A stretch of DNA of 64,000 bases from Phytopseudomonas straminea (GCF_900112645.1 NZ_FOMO01000006.1:1-64000); one strand, 5' to 3'; numbered from the stretch's first letter, positions 54,863 through 63,071 are shown. Translations and numbers: made by a program. Notes: generated from the letters alone by a model not told the origin.

Positions 54863-55087
54863 TCATCTGCCCTCCCCCATGGCTACGCGGAAACCGATAG
54901 CGATTGCACCGATAGAAGCGGCAACGATTGCAGCGATGGCCTGTACAGGCACATCGACGACCAGTGCCCAAAGACTTTTGAACAGGTGGCTAAACAGCAC
55001 GCAGAAGGCGACGTAAGCCGAGAGCCAGAACAGCCAGACGCATAGGTCTTTGAATTGCTGAACAGAGAACAGGGCAGGTGCTTTCAT
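54863..55087 (-). CDS. Small phage membrane protein (74 aa)
   Basis: 74 aa: KAPALFSVQQFKDLCVWLFW, two hydrophobic helices, ending in AIGFRVAMGEGR. I place the start at the ATG of MKAPALFSV at 55087, one base into the stop of the upstream gene; a longer frame to 55246 is the shadow of that gene. Confidence 0.6.
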   Translation of the reverse strand: MKAPALFSVQQFKDLCVWLFWLSAYVAFCVLFSHLFKSLWALVVDVPVQAIAAIVAASIGAIAIGFRVAMGEGR

Positions 55088-55302
55088 CACTCCCACTCCT
55101 CTTCCATGAGCTGCTTGGTCAGCAGTGCAACGTTCACCAGCACGTATTTGCCGATCTTCTTGGATGGCAGGTAGCCGTTGCGAATCCAGCCCCGGACGGT
55201 GTCGTGCTCGTTCTCCATGCGAATCCAGTTGGCGAACTCGCGCCATGGCATCACGGGCGGGGCTCCAATCACACGGCTTAAAGTCAGGTCGGTTCCTTCC
55301 AC
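55087..55302 (-). CDS. Excisionase-like / small DNA-binding protein
   Basis: 71 aa with a probable MerR/AlpA-like winged helix: MPWREFANWIRMENEHDTVR followed by GWIRNGYLPSKKIGKYVLVN. First gene of the leftward phage operon, facing the repressor across the operator region. In Pf-type phages the corresponding small protein is an excisionase or anti-repressor. GTG start with AAGGGC upstream. Confidence 0.65.
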   Translation of the reverse strand: MEGTDLTLSRVIGAPPVMPWREFANWIRMENEHDTVRGWIRNGYLPSKKIGKYVLVNVALLTKQLMEEEWE

Positions 55303-55348
55303 AATCTTGCCCTTTGTTGCACTATGAAGGTCTATGTTGGGAAAAATG

Positions 55349-55424
55349 AACCGGCAATATTTGCCGGTTTCATATTGACGATTATAGGCATGCGTAAAAC
55401 TATGCCTAGCAATATTTGCCGGTT
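55349..55424. promoter_or_regulatory. Operator region between repressor and phage operon
   Basis: AACCGGCAA-TAT-TTGCCGGTT at 55349-55369 is a perfect palindrome; a second, imperfect copy sharing AGCAATATTTGCCGGTT lies at 55408-55424. Between them AGGCAT (55386-55391) and ATGCCT (55402-55407) form another dyad. The cluster sits in the 141-base divergent region and is the natural binding site of the repressor at 55444. Confidence 0.7.
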
Positions 55425-55443
55425 ATTTAGACGAAATCAGAAT

Positions 55444-55710
55444 ATGAGAGAACGCATAATCGCTATCCTTGAGCATAAGAAGCTCACAGCGAAGCGGCTC
55501 GAAGAGCTCAGCGGGATTGATCGCGAGAAGTGGTATGCGCTCAGGAAAGGCGGCCGAAGGGTCAACGAGGATGACATCAAAGTTATCGTTGATATCGCCC
55601 CCGAATACGCCCTATGGCTGGTTAGCGGCCAGATCGCACCCGAGAGTGGCCAGACAAGCCCCGATTACGACGAGGCCAACCGAACCTTGACCGGTCAAAA
55701 CGCGGGATAG
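55444..55710 (+). CDS. Prophage repressor (small helix-turn-helix protein)
   Basis: 88 aa. Helix-turn-helix region IIAILEHKKLTAKRLEELSGIDREKWYALRKGGRRVNEDDI followed by an acidic tail. ATG at 55444 preferred over upstream in-frame ATGs because the upstream 40 codons are the operator DNA. Divergent from the phage operon, hence most likely its repressor. Confidence 0.75.
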   Translation: MRERIIAILEHKKLTAKRLEELSGIDREKWYALRKGGRRVNEDDIKVIVDIAPEYALWLVSGQIAPESGQTSPDYDEANRTLTGQNAG

Positions 55711-55765
55711 CGATCACTCAGGAAGTAGCTAGGCGCTGGTACGCCCGAAGGGAATCGAGATAGGG

Positions 55766-56089
55766 ATGAAACGGATTATTGCGACAGCGAGCTTAGCCAT
55801 CTGCATGTCCGCAAATGCGGACTTGTTCGACGATGCAGCCAAGGGCATCGGCGACTACGTTATGAAGCCTATGGCCGACTCCCTCAATAAGCGGGTGCAG
55901 CGTTCCCTAGCCGAAGGGAATGGCCCGATGGCCAAGGGCGCCAGAGCTAACCTCAAGCAACAAGAACTCGCCGAGAAAGAAGCGAATCGTGGCGTGCGCC
56001 GGTCGGTTAAAGACTGCATGAAACCGGGCAACGTAATCGATGACGACGTACAAGAGTGCGTACAGGGCTATCGAGAGAAAACGTGGTGA
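55766..56089 (+). CDS. Small exported protein (107 aa), function unknown
   Basis: 107 aa with a signal peptide ending near MSANA, then charged helical sequence and two cysteines (KDCMKPGN, QECVQGY). It follows the repressor by 55 bases on the same strand. No family recognised. Superinfection exclusion or envelope change by the prophage would be a guess. Confidence 0.6.
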   Translation: MKRIIATASLAICMSANADLFDDAAKGIGDYVMKPMADSLNKRVQRSLAEGNGPMAKGARANLKQQELAEKEANRGVRRSVKDCMKPGNVIDDDVQECVQGYREKTW

Positions 56090-56117
56090 TTAGCTAGACG
56101 CACACAAGGATGAACAT

Positions 56118-56690
56118 ATGAAAGCTGACAAGGATGACGCACCTACCTACGTCAGACCGAGCGCCCGCAGAAGCAACATGACAACATGGGTTGTTGCTTC
56201 ATTCCTGGGCAGCGCCTTCACAGTCGGTCTGCTATACACACTGAGCTCGCTTTATATGCAGGACAAAGTTGATCGGCGAGCGAACACACCTAAGCCAAAG
56301 CCAGCTCCCGTTGCAGAAATCACTAGAGCGGCGCCTGCAGAGAAAGACTGGGACAGGATAGTGGAAGAGCAGGCGCGACGAGACGCAATGTCTGAGCAAC
56401 GATATGAACAGCCCACTGGCTTAGATAGCGACGCCGTCAAACAAACCGTTTTCGACGATAAGAACTACACGCGTAAGGATGCGATAAACCTGATCAACGC
56501 CAGAGAATGGGGCTCTGCCGAACCATACGAAGAAACTCGAAAGCACCAAAAAGAGCAAAAGATTCTGGTGATCGGCCAAGAAAACACGACAAAAGACTGG
56601 ATTTGCTCATACCAAGGAAAGGAAGGAAGCATAAAACAGCGTGACTGCAAATCACGTTACCAGTTGAACAACAGAAATACAGAGCGATAA
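56118..56690 (+). CDS. Single-span membrane protein (190 aa), function unknown
   Basis: 190 aa. Cytoplasmic N-terminus, one membrane helix (TTWVVASFLGSAFTVGLLYTLSSLY), then a Pro/Lys-rich linker and a charged periplasmic domain with two cysteines (DWICSYQG, QRDCKSRYQ). Paired with the 107-aa gene (28-base gap), probably one message. No family recognised. Confidence 0.6.
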   Translation: MKADKDDAPTYVRPSARRSNMTTWVVASFLGSAFTVGLLYTLSSLYMQDKVDRRANTPKPKPAPVAEITRAAPAEKDWDRIVEEQARRDAMSEQRYEQPTGLDSDAVKQTVFDDKNYTRKDAINLINAREWGSAEPYEETRKHQKEQKILVIGQENTTKDWICSYQGKEGSIKQRDCKSRYQLNNRNTER

Positions 56691-56741
56691 GAGTTGGGCC
56701 TGTTCATCCATATGAAATATTTGAGCGTATTATTAAAAACG

Positions 56742-57251
56742 CTAGGATGAGTGCGCATCTACCGACATCATTCGCCTCATTTCCGCTAACGCAGAATTCT
56801 TCGCTTCGCGAAATTTTATTACGAACTCAGCGGGAGTGTGACCGTCAAGTGACTGGGTGAGAACATTATGTGCCGCTGTGATTGCATTTAAAACCAAGCA
56901 ATCCATCGACTCGGGGATGTATATCCTGACTTTGTGATAGTGATTCGCAGCAGCTCTGATTTTGTCTCGGTATTCGTTCCACTCACTCGGATTGCGTATA
57001 AACTCAGCATATAGCTCGAGCTCTAGCATAATACTGTAAAGACTGGCTAGAGCTTTTGCTTGCTCTGCGTATATACCTCCGAACGAAATATTCATTCTCA
57101 GATTTGTTGCTTCTAATCTTGCTTTATATGAGCTTAAATCCTTATCTAGGAAGTGATGAACAAGCGATTTGAAAAGAAATCCAAGAGCGCCAAGGACTAT
57201 AGAATTAGAAATCACGGCTGCGATTATAACTTCCCATACGCCTTCAGACAT
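56742..57251 (-). CDS. Single-span membrane protein (169 aa), element A cargo
   Basis: 169 aa, AT-rich. An N-terminal membrane helix (VIIAAVISNSIVLGALGFLFKSLV) and a cytoplasmic helical domain. Last gene of the leftward cargo block with the HEPN-like and GIY-YIG-type proteins. The layout recalls small membrane effectors of defence modules, but no family is recognised. Confidence 0.6.
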   Translation of the reverse strand: MSEGVWEVIIAAVISNSIVLGALGFLFKSLVHHFLDKDLSSYKARLEATNLRMNISFGGIYAEQAKALASLYSIMLELELYAEFIRNPSEWNEYRDKIRAAANHYHKVRIYIPESMDCLVLNAITAAHNVLTQSLDGHTPAEFVIKFREAKNSALAEMRRMMSVDAHSS

Positions 57252-57342
57252 ATTTGAGCCCCTGCAACCCAGTATGGGAGACCTTTTAATTACGGCGAAG
57301 CCGCAACTTAAAAGCTGTCGCTGTATTTGGCATCGTTAGCTG

Positions 57343-57441
57343 TGGCACACCTGAGACTCGAACTCAGAGCTACTCCTTCATAAACACCCTGAAACAAGGT
57401 GCTTATGAAGGGAGTTGCTTTACCAATTAAGCGAGTGGGCC
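57343..57441 (-). tRNA. tRNA-like gene with an expanded anticodon arm
   Basis: 99 bases on the minus strand. Acceptor GGCCCAC pairs with GTGTGCC (one mismatch); T8, A14, G18-G19 and A21 are in place; D stem GCTT/AAGC; T arm CTGAG-TTCGAGT-CTCAG is perfect. The anticodon arm is ACTCCCTTCATAAG, 25 extra bases, GGAGT. Without the 25 bases it becomes ACTCCC-TTCATAA-GGGAGT, a canonical loop with CAU. As it stands it folds into a stem of about 20 pairs. The first 15 bases encode the last residues and stop of the HEPN-like gene. No CCA is encoded. It may be a real tRNA, a decoy or a decayed tRNA. Confidence 0.6.
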
Positions 57442-58206
57442 ATAAAACTTATCTACAATCTCTGCAGCTTTATCTAAGCTATAGCAATACTGAGAGCGAA
57501 TATAATTTCTAGCTGACCTTTTTAGTTTTTCGTGATCTTCCCCATACTTTCTCCACTGTTCAAAAGGAACCTTAGAATAGACCATATCCTGCGCCGGTTC
57601 AAGTAAACTAGCGATTTTCTCCGTATAATCCAAAAGGAACTGACACCAAAATTTTATATCATGGAAGGAAACACTATTTGGCTCATTTGGAGCCGAGACC
57701 ATTTGATACCTGGCCCTAATGAAATCAATAGATTCCTTTTTTGATTTAAAGAACTCAACTGCTTTAACTTTATTCTCTTCACTTGGATGCGCTATCGAGT
57801 TTCGTAGAATCCTAAAATAATTTATAGAATCAGTTTCGTATCTAAAATGCGTTTTATTATCTGGCAACTTTGTGAAGTTTTTTTCAAGAACTTCTAATGG
57901 AGACACCTTTTCAGGTTTCACCCACTCAAATCCAAAAAACTTACACTCGGACTCAATCTCTTCCAAAAACAAGTCAAAGCCACTATAAATCGATACGATT
58001 GAAAGCCTGCTCTGGCTATTTAATATTTTCTTGGAAGCGATACCCTCAAGCTTTATTCCTGCTTCTGCAGCTTTCTGAGTCCAGTAATTGTCATCTGCAT
58101 GTTCGAGCTTTTGAGATTCGAATAGAGAAACATGAACAGCGGCAGCCTGAGAAGTAAGCTCACCAATGAACAGCTTGAAGTTTCTCACGCTCGGAGGTCT
58201 ATACAT
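57427..58206 (-). CDS. HEPN-like protein with an Rx4H motif, element A cargo
   Basis: 259 aa, AT-rich, mostly helical and soluble. RNSIAH at residues 135-140 matches the RxxxxH catalytic motif of HEPN RNases, and the helical sequence before it (SINYFRIL) fits the HEPN helix order. HEPN proteins include toxins and antiviral RNases that cut tRNA or mRNA. No nucleotidyltransferase partner lies beside it. Its stop codon lies inside the overlapping tRNA-like gene. Function as a nuclease is inference. Confidence 0.65.
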   Translation of the reverse strand: MYRPPSVRNFKLFIGELTSQAAAVHVSLFESQKLEHADDNYWTQKAAEAGIKLEGIASKKILNSQSRLSIVSIYSGFDLFLEEIESECKFFGFEWVKPEKVSPLEVLEKNFTKLPDNKTHFRYETDSINYFRILRNSIAHPSEENKVKAVEFFKSKKESIDFIRARYQMVSAPNEPNSVSFHDIKFWCQFLLDYTEKIASLLEPAQDMVYSKVPFEQWRKYGEDHEKLKRSARNYIRSQYCYSLDKAAEIVDKFYGPLA

Positions 58207-58316
58207 AATTATTACAGCTACCGTTTACTTAAGGAACGAGCTTAGTAGGTTGCGGCGAGCAAAACTAGCGTCTTAACCATTTACAGACTGGCCTAAGTCC
58301 TACCAGAATTACGGAA

Positions 58317-58724
58317 TTAGGAATTAAATATCTCTTCTATGCTAGCCACTCGATAAGCTATATCCCAATAATCAAAACCATCTTCCACCCGATCAATCAG
58401 AACATCAAGGAATATGCTGGCAACGTCATAATTCCTCCGTTCAAAATCATTGAAATAAGGCAGTGGTGCTATTTCAAAAAACTCACGTCGCCCGTTAATT
58501 CGATGATCGTCCAAAATAGCGTGAGCTGCTCTTTCGGCAAGCCACTTATCACTTACGCGCCACACATGGTATATATTCATTGGCAAAGCCGTACCAGTGG
58601 TGTGGAGTTGCATTCGTCTTGCCGCGGGATTCTTACTGAGCCCAACCTTAATTAAATTATTGTTCAAGGGGTCTCTGAATACATATATGTAGCCAGCTTC
58701 CGGGGACTTGGTTTTTCTACTCAT
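58317..58724 (-). CDS. GIY-YIG-superfamily protein (T5orf172/MUG113 type), element A cargo
   Basis: 135 aa. GYIYVFRDPLNNNLIKVGLSKNPAARRMQLHTTGT is the T5orf172/MUG113-type variant of the GIY-YIG nuclease fold, with the conserved basic residues and the closing NGRREFFEI. Many such proteins come from phages. First gene of the leftward cargo block. 58725-59139 holds no gene but contains the right arm sites and attachment site 2. Confidence 0.8.
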   Translation of the reverse strand: MSRKTKSPEAGYIYVFRDPLNNNLIKVGLSKNPAARRMQLHTTGTALPMNIYHVWRVSDKWLAERAAHAILDDHRINGRREFFEIAPLPYFNDFERRNYDVASIFLDVLIDRVEDGFDYWDIAYRVASIEEIFNS

Positions 58725-58904
58725 GCGGCCTACTTTTGCCTAACTGTTAACTACGCGACAGTGCTGCCGTATAAAATACCCGCTGGTGTCCGGCAACCTT
58801 ATCTAGTACGTCATTAGGAGACACGCAAAATATCCAGATTTCAGGCGATCTAAGGTGACCTGATGGCTAGACGCTACCCGGCCACCGGAATGCTGTCTAG
58901 CTGC

Positions 58905-58921
58905 GTGTCGAAAAGTGTCGA
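58905..58921 (+). repeat. Candidate arm-type integrase sites at the right end of element A
   Basis: GTGTCGA at 58905-58911 and 58915-58921 repeats the pair at 45111-45128. Both are close to attachment sites of element A. Confidence 0.5.
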
Positions 58922-59029
58922 AATCAACGGGCGATAGAGTGCCCCAACAGGCAGAAGGCATGAGACGAAAGCATTGATTTTGCTGGCGTTGGTCAAGGAT
59001 AGGCAACAACAGGCACTAGAAAAAAAGGA

Positions 59030-59052
59030 TTCAAATCCCCCCGGCTCCACCA
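59030..59052 (+). repeat. Attachment site 2 (junction of elements A and B)
   Basis: Exact copy of the final 23 bases of tmRNA. It closes element A and opens element B. Confidence 0.85.
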
Positions 59053-59115
59053 TCAACCACACAAGAGCTTGATTTCACAGGCTTTTGTGCTCAGTCTACC
59101 GGCCGTTCCTGGCCG

Positions 59116-59138
59116 GTGTGACACTGAGGTGTGACACT
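59116..59138 (+). repeat. Candidate arm-type sites of the element B integrase
   Basis: GTGTGACACT at 59116-59125 and 59129-59138; a third copy is at 63133-63142 near the other end of element B. It differs from the element A repeat, matching two different integrases. Confidence 0.5.
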
Positions 59139-59139
59139 C

Positions 59140-61047
59140 ATGTGGGGCATCGCTTCGGTGCCCACCATGAAACCCTCCCCCTCCTACCTCACACGCAACC
59201 GACACGGAACCTTCTACTTCCGCATCGTGATTCCACGACCATTGCGAGCCTTGCTCCATGGCCAGCGAGAAGTCAGGCGTACCCTGAAGACAGACAGCGA
59301 AAGGCTGGCGCGTAAGCGTGCCCGGCAATACGTCGCACGCTACGAAGCCATCTTTGACAAGGTAGTGAACATGGTTGAGCGTGATGAACTCGGCCTGACC
59401 GAGGCCGATTACAAGGAGCTGATGGAACTCCTCCCTGATACAAAGCCGACGCCGGATTTCTCCAGTCCGCAGGACGAAAACCAATCAGCCGAGCCCATTC
59501 TCTCCGAGAAGGAAATCGAGGCTCGCCAGCGCCGCAGGGAAGTAGAGCGCCTACTAACTGGAGCCTATGGCCGCCCAATACCAGCCGAATTAGAGCAGGT
59601 GGCGCAACGACTGCTAGAGCTTTCCCGCACCTACCAATCGACAGAGCTACGAGCAATCCTGCCAAAGCTCCGAGATCAGCTGGCGCTAAGCGGTCTTGCC
59701 TCGACAGCTCCAGCCTTGATTACACAGAGGCCTGACTTTGATCTTGCAATAGCAAAATGGACTCTCTACGACGTATGGAAACACCAGCTTGAACGGGACA
59801 AAGCCGATACCTCAGAGAAGGGCGGGCAAGCAAACCACGGAGGCACCTACGAAGAGAGCGAGCGCCGGGCTCGTGTGATGACCGTACTTACTCAGCACAA
59901 GGCCGTATCCCAGTTGACTAAACGAGACTGGCAGGCTGCTTACGACGCTGCGCGCAAGGTAAAAGTCCACGCTGTTGCATCCCTTAACCCCCCAACCCCT
60001 ATAGATGACCTGACAACTGACACGCCAGAGCAGATGCTTGGGCACGAGGCGACAAGAGCCCTTATCGGCGCCATGAAAGACATTCAAAAGCACGCCGCTA
60101 GCATCCTCGATCTAACGACTATCACCCCAGATGAATTAGTCATTAAACCTGTTCAGGAAAGGAAAACAGCTCGCACGCGAGGCGGTAAGGCCTTCACGAA
60201 CGCGGATATTGAAGCAATTTTTTCCGGCTACATTTATCGCGGAGAACTTCCAGCTAACAGAACCAAAGCGTATCCGTTCTGGTTCTGGCTTCCGCTTGTA
60301 GGCTACTTCACCGGCGCCCGCACGAATGAAATCGCACAATTGGATACTGCGGACATTCGAGAGATTGACGGCTATCCGTGCTTCGACTTTTGCCCCGATG
60401 CCCCAGGGGCCTTTGAAGCAAAGCGAGTTAAAACAGAGGAAGCGCGGCAGGTTCCTATTCATCCACGACTTATTGAATTAGGCTTTCTTGACTACGTCGA
60501 GAGCCAGCGAAGAGCCAAACAGAAAAAGCTCTTTGGGGACGGCCTTGCTTACCTGCCTCCTCGAAATGAAGATCTAGACCACAACAAAGAAGGGTGGGCC
60601 AAGAGCGCTAGCAAATTTTTTAACGAAGCACCTAAAGGCTATCTCGTCGAGATAGGCGTACATAAAGCGCATGATGGCAAAAGCCTGTATTCATTTAGAC
60701 ATACTCTTGAGACCAACTTGCGGAACGTTCGACGCGATGGGAAACAGAATGCAGAGCAGCACTTAATTGACTCAATTACAGGGCATGCCACAGAAGAACA
60801 GCAAAATACTTTTATAGACAAAACCGTAACAGATGCAATATCCGGGAGAGCGGCCAGGGACATGGGCGGGTTACATTATGATGAAGGCGCCGCAATCAGG
60901 CATAAACTGGAAGCACTAAAATTACTCCCCATACCAGAAGCAATTCTGCGATTAACTAGCTATCATGTGGATTTTGTTGAACGCTTTGGCGAAAGGCTTA
61001 CCAAGAGCATAAACAGCCACCGCCGCAGGCGCCCGCGACTCATATAG
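59140..61047 (+). CDS. Large site-specific integrase of element B
   Basis: 635 aa. N-terminal DUF6538-like start (SYLTRNRHGTFYFRIVIPRPLRALL) and a C-terminal tyrosine-recombinase domain: TGARTNEIAQL with the first arginine, and YSFRHTLETNL with the HxxR-type box in the usual variant. GHATEEQQNTF follows, with phenylalanine where the nucleophile tyrosine is normally found; the next tyrosine is in LHYDEG, 31 residues after the histidine. Start ATG 59140 has GAGG 11 bases upstream; MKPSPS at 59167 is an alternative. Confidence 0.82.
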   Translation: MWGIASVPTMKPSPSYLTRNRHGTFYFRIVIPRPLRALLHGQREVRRTLKTDSERLARKRARQYVARYEAIFDKVVNMVERDELGLTEADYKELMELLPDTKPTPDFSSPQDENQSAEPILSEKEIEARQRRREVERLLTGAYGRPIPAELEQVAQRLLELSRTYQSTELRAILPKLRDQLALSGLASTAPALITQRPDFDLAIAKWTLYDVWKHQLERDKADTSEKGGQANHGGTYEESERRARVMTVLTQHKAVSQLTKRDWQAAYDAARKVKVHAVASLNPPTPIDDLTTDTPEQMLGHEATRALIGAMKDIQKHAASILDLTTITPDELVIKPVQERKTARTRGGKAFTNADIEAIFSGYIYRGELPANRTKAYPFWFWLPLVGYFTGARTNEIAQLDTADIREIDGYPCFDFCPDAPGAFEAKRVKTEEARQVPIHPRLIELGFLDYVESQRRAKQKKLFGDGLAYLPPRNEDLDHNKEGWAKSASKFFNEAPKGYLVEIGVHKAHDGKSLYSFRHTLETNLRNVRRDGKQNAEQHLIDSITGHATEEQQNTFIDKTVTDAISGRAARDMGGLHYDEGAAIRHKLEALKLLPIPEAILRLTSYHVDFVERFGERLTKSINSHRRRRPRLI

Positions 61048-61054
61048 CCCAATC

Positions 61055-61083
61055 AAAGCCCCGCCAAGCAAGCGGGGTTTTTA
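61055..61083. terminator. Bidirectional terminator between integrase and DUF4365-like gene
   Basis: CCCCGC (61059-61064) pairs with GCGGGG (61072-61077), T run to the right and A run to the left, between convergent genes. Confidence 0.85.
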
Positions 61084-61107
61084 ATGTCCGAAAAAAACCA
61101 GAAGAAG

Positions 61108-62646
61108 CTACGCCTCCATCATAACCACTGAAAAGGTGGAGCTATATTTTTCCGCCACTGAATCAAGCACCCCTCTGAGCGCATCCTTTTGTATATCTCG
61201 CCCCGTTGGAGTTACCAGCTTTTTCTCCACCTCGACATCCGTACTCAACAGCGTATATCGCCCACCCTCAGACTCTAAAACATTACCTTTAACAGAAATT
61301 ATTGCACCAAGAACATTACCCCCAAGGGGGACAGAAATCATCACAACACACGCCACAGGCATACTTGAATCAAAATCGTCCCCTTCAACACCAAATTCAA
61401 CTCGAAAAGCCCCCTTTAAGTTAAGAGCACGATCCATGTAATGAAGTACATCCGCATATTTAACCAACTCTTCCAAGGATATTTTTACATCACTACCAAG
61501 ATCAAAGAATGAAGCCAACCTCATTGCACACTCTAGTGCCTCCAACTCCTTCTCATATACAAACTCTCCCTTACTGCCCTTTAAAGTAAACTCAAGCAGT
61601 GGATACCCCTCGAACTCCAACTCACAATTCAACTTCTTCCTTGCGCTAGCAATCAAGCCAACAAAAATAAGCAAATCCCTGAATTGTTTCAGCCCTGCAC
61701 TTGCTCCAGCACCAAATGAGAAATTGTACACAGCCGCGCTGGTGTACGGATTTAGGCATATATCAAAGAAGTCACTCTCAACCCTCATCCTCGCCATTTC
61801 TCGCGGCACAGAAGAGTTAAATGGAGATACATATAGGCGCGCAGGAAAATCAGCACCAACAGAAAAAACATCCTCTTTAAATCTAATAACCCCGACAGCT
61901 GTGGGACTTAGACTTGGCATTTCCATTCGCCCATCTTTCAAACTAAGAAATGGATTTTCATCCTCTATCCCAAATCGTCTATAAAAACCTTTAACGCTAG
62001 ATACAGGGACAGACTCCTTGGCACCTATAGAAACATCAATCAAATCCTGCAGATTTTGAGCACCCTCAGTTGTAAAGCGCATTTGCGCACAACCATCTTC
62101 AAACCCCGCCGAACTCAAAAGATCGGACTTATCCGAAACATATTTCGCAAGATCTTCCCCCACATACTCAACTATCTTCTCCCTTAAAGCATTACCACTA
62201 GCAACAGGCAGCTGCTCTGCCTCACCATAACTTATGGTCATTGTTTTCTTATTAAGTGCAACTCTTTCACCTAGCTCTCTAATTCTTTTTAAAACCCTGG
62301 AAATTATATCCTCACCCACATGCACTAAATACGCCCGTTCAACACCACTACCGCCATCAAACTCTAGAAACAAAAAGAAGGCTGGCATTGGAGCCGTAAC
62401 CAGCCGCCGCAGGTTTGACAGCTTTATTGCCAAGCTCCGCTTTCTCTTATCAGTAGATTTCACTTGAACTTTGCATTCACACGGCCCCCTGTGCAAATCC
62501 ATGGGCCCACCAGATGAGGAGAACGGAAATTCCACATAAAAATCCCACCCAGTGACATCGGCAGCTGAAGAGTCATTTGGAATAAGCCCTGCATCTGCAC
62601 ACCAAGCACTAAATATGCTCTCTCCCAAGCGCCCCAAATCCCTCAT
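61108..62646 (-). CDS. DUF4365-like nuclease-fold protein, candidate defence effector
   Basis: 512 aa. The N-terminal ~130 residues are DUF4365-like: LGRLGESIFSAWCADAGL, GWDFYVEFP with the aspartate, and CKVQVKST with the QxK end of a PD-(D/E)xK site (E8, D35, Q61, K63 in this numbering). The remaining ~380 residues are a mixed alpha/beta region I do not recognise. I choose the ATG at 62646 because GGAGGGG lies directly upstream; eight codons earlier is an alternative. AT-rich against the host and paired with a divergent XRE regulator. Confidence 0.7.
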   Translation of the reverse strand: MRDLGRLGESIFSAWCADAGLIPNDSSAADVTGWDFYVEFPFSSSGGPMDLHRGPCECKVQVKSTDKRKRSLAIKLSNLRRLVTAPMPAFFLFLEFDGGSGVERAYLVHVGEDIISRVLKRIRELGERVALNKKTMTISYGEAEQLPVASGNALREKIVEYVGEDLAKYVSDKSDLLSSAGFEDGCAQMRFTTEGAQNLQDLIDVSIGAKESVPVSSVKGFYRRFGIEDENPFLSLKDGRMEMPSLSPTAVGVIRFKEDVFSVGADFPARLYVSPFNSSVPREMARMRVESDFFDICLNPYTSAAVYNFSFGAGASAGLKQFRDLLIFVGLIASARKKLNCELEFEGYPLLEFTLKGSKGEFVYEKELEALECAMRLASFFDLGSDVKISLEELVKYADVLHYMDRALNLKGAFRVEFGVEGDDFDSSMPVACVVMISVPLGGNVLGAIISVKGNVLESEGGRYTLLSTDVEVEKKLVTPTGRDIQKDALRGVLDSVAEKYSSTFSVVMMEA

Positions 62647-62780
62647 AACCCCTCCAAGCACCAATGCCATTCACAACTAATGATGCACGAACGAAAGCTG
62701 CACAAACAGCAACGCCCGGCCAATTGATGCTAATCCCCCTGTAGTGCTCCCAGAGATCAAATTTGGTGTAGTGAAAAGGC

Positions 62781-63020
62781 ATGCCCATCAAGCCTCATCA
62801 ATCCGTCCTTGTCAGCATATTTGCTGAGAATGTGCGGCGTACACGCCAAGAACTCGGACTCTCGCAAGAAGAGCTAGCCGAGCGTGCAGGCGTACACCGT
62901 ACATACGTGGGCATGCTTGAACGGAGCGAAAAGAACGTGACGATCTACAACATCGAACGGATTGCGCTGGCGCTGGGCGTAGAGCCGGCCATTCTCCTGA
63001 CCCGAACAGGGAGCCGGTGA
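62781..63020 (+). CDS. XRE-family regulator (control-protein-like)
   Basis: 79 aa, one helix-turn-helix: RQELGLSQEELAERAGVHRTYVGMLERSEKNVTIYNIERIALALGV. Size and sequence are like the C proteins that time restriction-modification gene expression. It is divergent from the DUF4365-like gene (134-base gap), so it probably controls that gene and itself. Confidence 0.85.
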   Translation: MPIKPHQSVLVSIFAENVRRTRQELGLSQEELAERAGVHRTYVGMLERSEKNVTIYNIERIALALGVEPAILLTRTGSR

Positions 63021-63060
63021 GCCTTGCTGGATAAGCCCAAGCCCCAAGTGCGGGCGCCGG

Positions 63061-63071
63061 TTCAAATCCCC
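63061..63071 (+). repeat. Partial attachment-site relic
   Basis: TTCAAATCCCC repeats the first 11 bases of the attachment core, 150 bases before attachment site 3. Two further repeats, around CGTAGATTCTCGGTGAACCAT and CGTAGATTCACGGTTGACCA, lie between. It may be debris of an older insertion. Nothing else is seen in 63021-63217. Confidence 0.35.

Noticed and set aside
54032..55045. 337-aa plus-strand frame in element A
   Set aside because: It is opposite to a packed row of small phage genes that are linked by stop-start overlaps.
57252..57342. Integron attC-like site (GTTAGCT near the cargo genes)
   Set aside because: The core does not fit GTTRRRY and no partner core or integron integrase is present.
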